A model generated the notes under the pieces. It worked only from the letters and a program-made list of their open reading frames with translations. It did no database searches and was not told where the DNA came from. DNA of 37,704 bases from JAICLV01 sp036380925 (GTDB taxonomy: Bacteria > Actinomycetota > Actinomycetes > Acidothermales > Acidothermaceae), in assembly GCA_036380925.1 (NCBI GenBank), contig DASVDW010000101.1:1-37704 (forward strand), given 5' to 3'. A program made the translations under genes and the position numbers. This document shows positions 23,305 through 31,645 of this stretch, in pieces (position 1 is the stretch's first letter; each line of letters starts with the position of its first letter).

Positions 23305-23325
23305 TGTGGACGACGGTGTGGACGA
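23305..23325 (-). promoter_or_regulatory. two DnaA boxes just before the dnaA start
   Basis: TGTGGACGA occurs at 23305-23313 and again at 23317-23325, 12 bp apart. Each differs by one base from TGTGGACAA. They lie 17 bp before the dnaA GTG, which suits autoregulation by DnaA. Confidence 0.62.
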
Positions 23326-23341
23326 GTGAAAGAGGTGTCGC

Positions 23342-24865
23342 GTGTCTGGCCCGCAAGACACCCCCGGCCGAGATGGCCACGACCTGGCCAAGCTGTGGGA
23401 ACGCACGCTGCACCGGCTGAGCGACCAGGGCGAGTTGTCCGCCCAGTTTCAGGCCTGGATCTCGCTGATCCGCCCGTTGGCCGTGGTCGAGGACACCGTG
23501 CTGCTGGCGGCCCCGCACGACTTCGCGAAAGACGTCCTGGAGACCCGGTTGCGGCCGCCACTCGCCGCCGCGCTCGCGGCCGAGCTGGGTCGGGAGACCC
23601 GGGTGGCCGTCACGGTGGAGCCCAGCGCCGAACCGCCGGCCGACCCTGGGGCCGACTTTGACCACGACGCGTCACACGTCCACCACCCGATCGATCACAC
23701 TCCGGACGTTCGCGACCTTCGCGACGAGCGCGACGCGACGCCGTCGCCGGCGCGCGCCATCGGTTCGGCTCAGCCGCCGAGCCCCGGCGCCCTCGGCACC
23801 GGCCGCGAGGTGAGCGGCCGGCGCGACGTCGAGCCGGCGAGGCTTAATCCGAAGTACACATTTGAGACATTCGTCATCGGCGCAAGCAACCGGTTCGCCC
23901 ATGCCGCCGCCGTCGCGGTGGCCGAGGCTCCCGCCAAGGCCTACAACCCGTTGTTCATCTACGGCGAGTCAGGTCTTGGCAAGACGCACCTGCTGCACGC
24001 CATCGGGCACTACGCGATGAGCCTTTTCCACGGCGCCCGCGTGCGCTACGTCAGCTCCGAGGAGTTCACCAACGACTTCATCAACTCGATTCGCGACGGC
24101 AAAGCCGAGGGATTCCGCCGGCGCTACCGCGACGTCGACGTGCTGCTCGTCGACGACATCCAGTTCTTGGAGAACAAAGAGCAGACGCAGGAAGAGTTTT
24201 TCCACACCTTCAACACGCTGCATAACGCGAACAAGCAGATCGTCATCTCCAGCGACCGGCCGCCCAAGCAGCTGGTCACCTTGGAAGACCGGCTGCGCAA
24301 CCGGTTCGAGTGGGGATTGCTCACCGACGTCCAAGCGCCCGAGCTTGAAACGCGTATCGCGATTCTGCGCAAGAAGGCCGCGCAAGAGCGGCTCAACGTG
24401 CCGAACGACGTCATGGAGTACATCGCCAGCAAAATCGCGAGCAACATCCGCGAGCTCGAGGGCGCGCTGATTCGGGTCACCGCGTTCGCCAGCCTGAACC
24501 GGCAAGACGTCGATCTGTCGCTGGCCGAGGTGGTGCTCAAAGACCTCATCCCCGACAGCCAGGGTCCCGAGATCACCGCGGCCACGATCATGGCCGCCAC
24601 CGCGTCGTACTTCGGCATCTCCCTCGAAGACCTCTGCGGCTCGTCGCGCAGCCGGGCGCTCGTCACGGCACGCCAGGTGGCGATGTACCTGTGCCGTGAG
24701 CTCACCGACCTCTCGCTGCCGAAGATCGGCCAGCACTTCGGGGGCCGCGACCACACCACGGTCATGCACGCCGACCGCAAGATCCGCTCGCTGATGGCCG
24801 GACGACGCGCGGTCTACAACCAGGTCACCGAGCTGACCAACCGCATCAAGTCACAGGCGCGGTGA
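23342..24865 (+). CDS. dnaA: chromosomal replication initiator DnaA
   Basis: DnaA binds DnaA boxes at oriC, melts the origin with ATP and loads helicase. The 507-residue product has domain I (about 10-90), a poorly conserved acidic His/Asp-rich linker (about 95-165), an AAA+ domain with Walker A GESGLGKT (208-215), Walker B LLVDD (268-272) and sensor stretch IVISSDRPPKQL, and domain IV with the DNA-binding signature GGRDHTTVMHADRKI. GTG 23342 has AGAGG about 7 nt upstream. It is divergent from rpmH and followed by the oriC-type box cluster. Confidence 0.98.
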   Translation: MSGPQDTPGRDGHDLAKLWERTLHRLSDQGELSAQFQAWISLIRPLAVVEDTVLLAAPHDFAKDVLETRLRPPLAAALAAELGRETRVAVTVEPSAEPPADPGADFDHDASHVHHPIDHTPDVRDLRDERDATPSPARAIGSAQPPSPGALGTGREVSGRRDVEPARLNPKYTFETFVIGASNRFAHAAAVAVAEAPAKAYNPLFIYGESGLGKTHLLHAIGHYAMSLFHGARVRYVSSEEFTNDFINSIRDGKAEGFRRRYRDVDVLLVDDIQFLENKEQTQEEFFHTFNTLHNANKQIVISSDRPPKQLVTLEDRLRNRFEWGLLTDVQAPELETRIAILRKKAAQERLNVPNDVMEYIASKIASNIRELEGALIRVTAFASLNRQDVDLSLAEVVLKDLIPDSQGPEITAATIMAATASYFGISLEDLCGSSRSRALVTARQVAMYLCRELTDLSLPKIGQHFGGRDHTTVMHADRKIRSLMAGRRAVYNQVTELTNRIKSQAR

Positions 24866-25275
24866 CCCCGTGACCGCCACCGTGGCTGACGTCGCTGGTG
24901 ATGCCGCCGTGTCCGATGTGGCGGACGAGACCCACGCACTAGTCCGTGCGGGGCACTGTGCACAGGTTGGGGACAACCTTGTGGACCAAGTCCGCGAACC
25001 GGTGGGAACCGCCGGGCAAACCCGGGATGCACTGTGGTTGACCGTCGCTACGATGAGCGGCGTCCCCATGAAATCCCGATCGACGCCCGCGCCGTCCACA
25101 CCCGGCGCCCAGCCGAAACAGCCGTTGACCTGCGCGAACCCGTGGTTTCCACAGAATCCACCGGCCTTATGACGACGTCCCTGAGATACGGATAAGAAAT
25201 GACACAAGACGTAAGGCGGATCTCGACAGCCGATCGTCGTTGCTTGAGCGATTCCCAGCAGGTGGGTGGTCACGC
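24866..25275. other. oriC: probable chromosomal origin oriC (dnaA-dnaN intergenic region)
   Basis: This 410-bp gap sits where mycobacterial and Streptomyces origins lie. Compared with TTGTCCACA or its complement TGTGGACAA, it holds TGGGGACAA (24968-24976, one mismatch), TGTGGACCA (24980-24988, one mismatch), CTGTGCACA (24956-24964, two), CCGTCCACA (25092-25100, two) and GTTTCCACA (25145-25153, two). The stretch of about 25165-25215 is the most A/T-rich part (TTATGA, GATACGGATAAGAAATGAC) and is the best candidate for the unwinding element. The boxes being degenerate is usual for actinobacteria. An open frame runs across it but is not believed to be a gene. Confidence 0.85.
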
Positions 25276-26457
25276 ATGAAGTTCCAGGTCGAGCGAGACG
25301 TCTTCGCGGAGGCCGTCGCTTGGGCGGCCCGGACGCTGCCGCAGCGGCCGCCGGTCCCAGTGTTGGCGGGTCTGCTGCTCGAGGCCGACGGGTCGGGCGG
25401 GCTGGCGTTGTCGAGTTTCGACTACGAGGTCTCGGCCAACGCCCAGATCGACGTGACCGTCGCCGAACCCGGGCGCGCCTTGGTGTCTGGCCGGCTGCTC
25501 GCCGAGATCAGCCGCAGCCTGCCCGCCCAACCGATCGACGTCGCCGTCGACGGCGCCCGCGTCGTCCTGTCGTGCGGTAGCGCGCGGTTCACGCTGCCGA
25601 CGCTGCCGGTCGACGACTACCCGACCCTGCCCGACATGCCGTCCACCGCGGGAACCATCGGCGCGGACGTGTTCGCCACCGCCGTGGCGCAGGTCGCGGT
25701 CGCGGCCGGGCGCGACGACACGCTGCCGGTGCTCACCGGTGTGCGCGTCGAGATCGACGACGACCGGGTCACCCTCGCCGCGACGGACCGCTACCGGCTC
25801 GCGGTTCGCGAGCTGCGCTGGCAGCCGGAGCGGGCGGGCATGTCCGCCGTCGCGCTGGTCCCGGCGCGCACGCTCGCCGACACCGCCAAGGCGCTGACCG
25901 GTGGAGCGCAGGTCAGCGTCGCGCTCTCGACCGGAGACGACGCGGGCGCCGGCCAGGGACTCATCGGGTTCGCGGGCAAGGGCGCCGCCGGTCAGCACGG
26001 CGAGCGCCGCACCACCACCAGGTTGCTCGACGGCGAGTACGTGAAGTACCGCTCGCTGCTGCCCGATTCCTGCGCCGCCTACGCGCAGGTCGACACCGCG
26101 TCGTTCGTAGAGGCGGTGAAACGCGTCGCCCTGGTCGCTCCGCGCAACACCCCGGTGCGGCTCACCTTCACCTCCGATCAAGTGCTGCTAGAGGCGGGCG
26201 CCGGCGAAGACGCGCAGGCTTCCGAGACGCTGGACTCGCTGTTCGAAAGCACCGACGCGCCCGCGGAGGAGTTCTCGATCGCGTTCAACCCGGCCTACTT
26301 GCTCGACGGGTTGCAGGCCGTCGACGCGGAAACCACTCGGCTGGAGTTCACCACCCCGACCAAGCCGGCGATTTTGCGCGGCGGCAAAGAGTCCGAAAGC
26401 GCCGCCCCAGGAAACGACTACCGCTACCTGCTGATGCCGGTGCGGCTGTCGGGCTGA
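25276..26457 (+). CDS. dnaN: DNA polymerase III beta clamp
   Basis: DnaN is the ring-shaped sliding clamp that tethers polymerase III. The 393-residue product starts MKFQVERDVFAEAVAWAART and ends with the clamp C-terminal strand YRYLLMPVRLSG. Repeated three-domain features are visible, including FTLPTLPVDDYPTLPDMP, LAATDRYRLAVRELRW and FNPAYLLDGLQAV. ATG 25276 was chosen by family N-terminus; only a weak GGTGGG precedes it. An insertion-like Gly/Ala-rich loop (GDDAGAGQGLIGFAGKGAAG) is seen in the middle domain. Confidence 0.98.
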   Translation: MKFQVERDVFAEAVAWAARTLPQRPPVPVLAGLLLEADGSGGLALSSFDYEVSANAQIDVTVAEPGRALVSGRLLAEISRSLPAQPIDVAVDGARVVLSCGSARFTLPTLPVDDYPTLPDMPSTAGTIGADVFATAVAQVAVAAGRDDTLPVLTGVRVEIDDDRVTLAATDRYRLAVRELRWQPERAGMSAVALVPARTLADTAKALTGGAQVSVALSTGDDAGAGQGLIGFAGKGAAGQHGERRTTTRLLDGEYVKYRSLLPDSCAAYAQVDTASFVEAVKRVALVAPRNTPVRLTFTSDQVLLEAGAGEDAQASETLDSLFESTDAPAEEFSIAFNPAYLLDGLQAVDAETTRLEFTTPTKPAILRGGKESESAAPGNDYRYLLMPVRLSG

Positions 26458-26522
26458 TCACGCGGCGGCGTAGGTTCGAAACGACGCACCACACAGCCGA
26501 ACGACGAGCAGGCGGGCGGGGC

Positions 26523-27482
26523 ATGGCGGACAACTCCACCTTCGAGATCGGTCTCATCGGCCTTGGCCGCATGGGCGGCAACATGCGTGAGCGGATGCGC
26601 GCGGCCGGCCTCACCGTTGTCGGGTACGACCGCAACCCCGACGTCAGCGACGCGTCCAGTCTTGAAGATCTGGTGGCCGGCTTGCGGGCGCCCCGCAAGG
26701 TGTGGGTGATGGTGCCCGCCGGAGAGCCAACCCGGCAGACGATCGAACAGCTGGGGGAGCTGCTGGACGCCGGTGACGTCGTCGTCGACGGCGGCAACTC
26801 CAAGTACACCGACGACCAGGTGCACGCCGACAAGCTCGCCGCGAAGGGGATCGGTTTCGTCGACTGCGGCGTCTCGGGCGGCGTGTGGGGGTTGAAGAAC
26901 GGTTACGCGTTGATGGTCGGCGGCGACCCCGAGCACGTCGCGTTGGTGCAGCCCGCGTTCGACGCGTTGAAGCCGCCTGGGGAGTTCGGCTATGTGCACG
27001 CCGGCTCGGTGGGCGCCGGCCACTTCGCCAAGATGGTCCACAACGGCATCGAGTACGGCATGATGCAGGCCTACGCCGAGGGCTACGAGCTCCTCGCCGC
27101 GGCGGACGTCACCACCGACGTCCCGGCCATTTTCAGGAGTTGGCGCGAAGGCACCGTCATCCGATCGTGGTTGCTCGACTTGCTCGACGCCGCGCTGTCG
27201 GCCGATCCCAAACTCGACAAGGTGCGCGGCTGGGCCGAGGACTCAGGCGAGGGCCGCTGGACCATCGAGGCGGCCATCGACCACGCGGTTCCGATGCCGG
27301 TGATCACCGCCTCGCTGTTCGCCCGGTTCGCGTCTCGACAAGACGACTCCCCTGCGATGAAGGTGGTCGCGTCGCTGCGCAACCAGTTCGGCGGCCACGC
27401 GATCCTCCCCGAGACCGCCGCGGGCGCGCAGACCGGCGAGGGCGCCGGGGCGACGTCCGGCGCCACCGAGCACAGCGGCTAG
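26523..27482 (+). CDS. gnd: 6-phosphogluconate dehydrogenase, decarboxylating (short form)
   Basis: The enzyme oxidises and decarboxylates 6-phosphogluconate to ribulose 5-phosphate in the pentose phosphate pathway. The 319-residue product has the N-terminal cofactor motif GLIGLGRMGGNM, the substrate segment DCGVSGGVWGLKNG and the catalytic KMVHNGIEYGMMQ. Length fits the shorter (about 300-residue) group rather than the 470-residue form. R-N-P after the second strand (GYDRNPD) does not decide between NAD and NADP. The position between dnaN and recF is shared with Streptomyces and several mycobacteria. ATG 26523 follows a G-rich GGCGGGG. The C-terminus is a disordered Gly/Ala/Thr tail. Confidence 0.94.
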   Translation: MADNSTFEIGLIGLGRMGGNMRERMRAAGLTVVGYDRNPDVSDASSLEDLVAGLRAPRKVWVMVPAGEPTRQTIEQLGELLDAGDVVVDGGNSKYTDDQVHADKLAAKGIGFVDCGVSGGVWGLKNGYALMVGGDPEHVALVQPAFDALKPPGEFGYVHAGSVGAGHFAKMVHNGIEYGMMQAYAEGYELLAAADVTTDVPAIFRSWREGTVIRSWLLDLLDAALSADPKLDKVRGWAEDSGEGRWTIEAAIDHAVPMPVITASLFARFASRQDDSPAMKVVASLRNQFGGHAILPETAAGAQTGEGAGATSGATEHSG

Positions 27483-27511
27483 CGCCGCGCCGTCCGTCCT
27501 TCGCAACGGCC

Positions 27512-28639
27512 GTGCACATCGCGCACCTGTCACTGACCGACTTCCGGTCATATGAGTCGGTCGAGTTGGCGCTCGAGCCGGGCGTCACGGCGTTGGTCGG
27601 CCCGAACGGGCAGGGCAAGACCAATCTGGTCGAGGCGATCGGCTACCTCGCCACGTTGGGCAGCCACCGGGTGGCGAACGACACCGCGCTGGTTCGCATG
27701 GGCGCCCAGCACGCGGTCGTCCGCGGGCGGGTGGTCCGCGACTCCAGGTCAATGCTGGTCGAGATCGAGATCAACCCCGGGAAGGCCAATCGAGCCCGGC
27801 TCAACAAGAGTCCGGTGGGCCGCCCGCGCGAGGTCCTCGGCGTCTTGCGCACGGTTTTGTTCGCGCCCGAAGACCTGTCGTTGGTGAAGGGCGACCCTGG
27901 TGAGCGCCGGCGTTTCCTCGACGACGTGCTGGTGGCACGCGCTCCGCGGCTCGCGGCCGCGCGATCCGACTACGAGCGGGTGCTCAAGCAACGCAACGCG
28001 TTGCTGAAGACCGCGGCGGTCGCCCGCCGTGGCGGTGGCGCCGACCTGCGCACGCTCGACGTCTGGGACGCGCACCTTTCTCAGGCCGGGGCCGAGCTGT
28101 TGGCCGCGCGCCTCGAGTTGGTCGACGCGCTGCGCCCGCTGGTCGACAAGGCGTACGCCGCGGTCGCGCGCGGCACGACGTCCACCGGTGTGGACTACCT
28201 GAGCTCGCTCGGGCCGGACGTCGCGCTGCAACCCAACCGCGACGTGCTCGGCGCCGCGCTGCAGGCGGCGCTCGCGGCGGCGCGGGCGGACGAGCTCGAG
28301 CGCGGTGTCACGTTGATCGGTCCGCACCGCGACGAGCTGATGTTGCGGATCAACGACTTGCCAGCGCGCGGCTACGCCAGCCACGGGGAGTCGTGGTCAC
28401 TTGCCCTGGCGCTGCGGCTGGCGGCGTACGACCTGTTGTGCGCGGACGGCGGCGAGCCGGTGTTGATCCTGGACGACGTGTTCGCCGAGCTCGACGCGGA
28501 CCGCCGTGAGCGGCTGGCCTCCTTGGTGGCGCCCGCCGAGCAGGTGCTGATCACGGCCGCTGTCGCGGCCGACGTGCCCGAGGAACTCGCCGGCGCACGC
28601 GTCGACGTCATGGGTGGGCAGGTGCGCCGTGTCCGATGA
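27512..28639 (+). CDS. recF: DNA replication/repair protein RecF
   Basis: RecF is an SMC-like ATPase that helps load RecA at gaps. The 375-residue product has Walker A GPNGQGKTN near the start, the conserved LFAPEDLSLVKGDPGERRRF, the ABC-type signature region SHGESWSLALALRLA and Walker B PVLILDDVFAELD. GTG 27512 (HIAHLSLTDFRSYESV) was chosen by family N-terminus. It overlaps the next gene by 11 bp. Confidence 0.97.
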   Translation: MHIAHLSLTDFRSYESVELALEPGVTALVGPNGQGKTNLVEAIGYLATLGSHRVANDTALVRMGAQHAVVRGRVVRDSRSMLVEIEINPGKANRARLNKSPVGRPREVLGVLRTVLFAPEDLSLVKGDPGERRRFLDDVLVARAPRLAAARSDYERVLKQRNALLKTAAVARRGGGADLRTLDVWDAHLSQAGAELLAARLELVDALRPLVDKAYAAVARGTTSTGVDYLSSLGPDVALQPNRDVLGAALQAALAAARADELERGVTLIGPHRDELMLRINDLPARGYASHGESWSLALALRLAAYDLLCADGGEPVLILDDVFAELDADRRERLASLVAPAEQVLITAAVAADVPEELAGARVDVMGGQVRRVR

Positions 28640-29183
28640 GCCGTCCTCGGACGGCGCGGGCGCCGAACCCGACGCCGCACCGCCGACCCGACCGCTGTCG
28701 GGTGTCGACCTGGCCAGGGCGGCGCTGGCCCGCGCGCGCGAAGAGGCGCGGGCCAAAGGCGCGGCGCCGGCTCGTCGTCGCCGCGGCTCGTCGTCCGGTT
28801 CGACGTCCTCGGCGCGTCGTCGCGACCCCGGGGAACCCGAACCGCTCGGCGAGACGCTCGGACGGTTGCTGGCCGAGCGCGGCTGGGACGTCCCGGCCGC
28901 GGTGGCGGGCGTCACCGAGCGCTGGCCGGAGATCGCCGGCCCGGACCTTGCCGCGCACTGCCGGCCGGAGAAGTTCCACGACGGCGTGCTGACCCTTGTC
29001 GCTGAGTCGACCGCGTGGGCCACCGAGATCAGGCTGCTGGCGCCGAAACTGCACGGCCGACTCGACGAGGTCGTGGGCAAGGGGATCGTGCGGCGGGTCG
29101 AGGTGCGCGGGCCGGCGGGGCCGGACTGGCGGCGCGGGCCGCTTCGGGTCCGCGGACCGGGACCGCGCGACACCTACGGCTAA
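28629..29183 (+). CDS. dciA: DciA-like DUF721 protein
   Basis: The 184-residue product has a disordered N-terminal half rich in Asp, Ala, Arg and Ser, and a C-terminal DUF721 (DciA-type) domain from about residue 75: LGETLGRLLAERGWDVP, then ERWPEIAGPDLAAHCRPEKF, VAESTAWATEIRLLAPKL and a basic end. DciA proteins help load the replicative helicase in most bacteria, including mycobacteria, where Rv0004 is the equivalent between recF and gyrB. GTG 28629 overlaps recF; GTG 28614 is an in-frame alternative. Confidence 0.9.
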   Translation: MSDEPSSDGAGAEPDAAPPTRPLSGVDLARAALARAREEARAKGAAPARRRRGSSSGSTSSARRRDPGEPEPLGETLGRLLAERGWDVPAAVAGVTERWPEIAGPDLAAHCRPEKFHDGVLTLVAESTAWATEIRLLAPKLHGRLDEVVGKGIVRRVEVRGPAGPDWRRGPLRVRGPGPRDTYG

Positions 29184-29222
29184 CCCGCGCGCCGCCCTCG
29201 CGGGCCCCTTCCGGTTGCCTCC

Positions 29223-29310
29223 GGTTGATCACGTTTTGGACGTGTACGGGTCCCTCGGCACCTCCACAGGCCTGTCCTGGGGCAGGTAGACGTCCTTAAC
29301 GTGATCAACC
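29223..29310. repeat. large imperfect inverted repeat between dciA and gyrB
   Basis: The arms 29223-29243 and 29290-29310 are 21 bp each and match in 19 positions: a 13-bp run GGTTGATCACGTT, a TT/AA mismatch pair, then GGACGT. With one bulge the pairing extends outward by about 3 bp. The 46-nt centre contains the perfect palindrome ACAGGCCTGT (29266-29275). No open frame or T-run is present. It could end dciA transcription in either direction, fold in the gyrB upstream RNA, bind a dimeric protein, or be a small palindromic element. Confidence 0.75.
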
Positions 29311-29432
29311 CGGACGGCGGCTCGTGGGCGGTCGAGACTTGCGCTTAGGTATGGGGAGTCATAAGGGTCCGCGATAGGCGCGCAAATCCACAGCTAGGGG
29401 CCGCGGCGAGCCGGTTCTTGTCGCCTGCCAGG

Positions 29433-29438
29433 TACACT
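29433..29438 (+). promoter_or_regulatory. possible gyrB -10 element
   Basis: TACACT fits TANNNT and would give a leader of about 105 nt. No clear -35 element is seen at normal spacing. The rest of the 367-bp gap (29184-29550) holds the large inverted repeat and the leader hairpin; I see no gene. Confidence 0.3.
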
Positions 29439-29513
29439 GGAAGTCCTTCCTCACATCCAGCGGCGCTGTGCGCAAACGTACGCGAATCACAGCCAGACCA
29501 CATGTGCCCACCC

Positions 29514-29550
29514 CGGGTGCGGTGGAGACCGGCAGGAGGCAACCGCACCC

Positions 29551-29551
<1 letters not shown>
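29514..29551 (+). promoter_or_regulatory. perfect 10-bp inverted repeat around the gyrB ribosome-binding site
   Basis: CGGGTGCGGT (29514-29523) and ACCGCACCCG (29542-29551) are exact reverse complements with an 18-nt loop. The loop holds AGGAGG (29534-29539), and the last base of the 3' arm is the G of the GTG start. The structure could hide or display the ribosome site depending on folding. Confidence 0.7.
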
Positions 29552-31596
<2,045 letters not shown>

Positions 31597-31604
31597 GTCG
31601 CCCA

Positions 31605-31630
31605 CCTGTCGACAGGCGACATCGCCTGTC
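31605..31630 (+). promoter_or_regulatory. overlapping palindromes in the gyrB-gyrA gap
   Basis: CCTGTCGACAGG (31605-31616) is a perfect palindrome. GACAGGCG (31611-31618) also pairs with CGCCTGTC (31623-31630) around the 4-nt loop ACAT. Both use the middle GACAGG, so only one can form. The second hairpin ends 2 nt before GGAGG (31633-31637) of gyrA. Confidence 0.65.
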
Positions 31631-31645
31631 TTGGAGGAAATCCGA

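Larger units (their letters stand above)
23000..23341. promoter_or_regulatory. divergent rpmH/dnaA control region
   Basis: This 342-bp gap holds the promoters of the leftward ribosomal operon and of dnaA. It contains a small dyad AGGTC-ATAAG-GACCT (23073-23087), a likely dnaA promoter at 23207-23236 and three near-consensus DnaA boxes. I see no gene in it. Confidence 0.8.

Noticed and set aside
24870..25172. 100-codon + strand frame starting right after dnaA
   Set aside because: It runs through the DnaA-box cluster, has no domain or ribosome site, and its codon bias fades after the first part; better explained as oriC.
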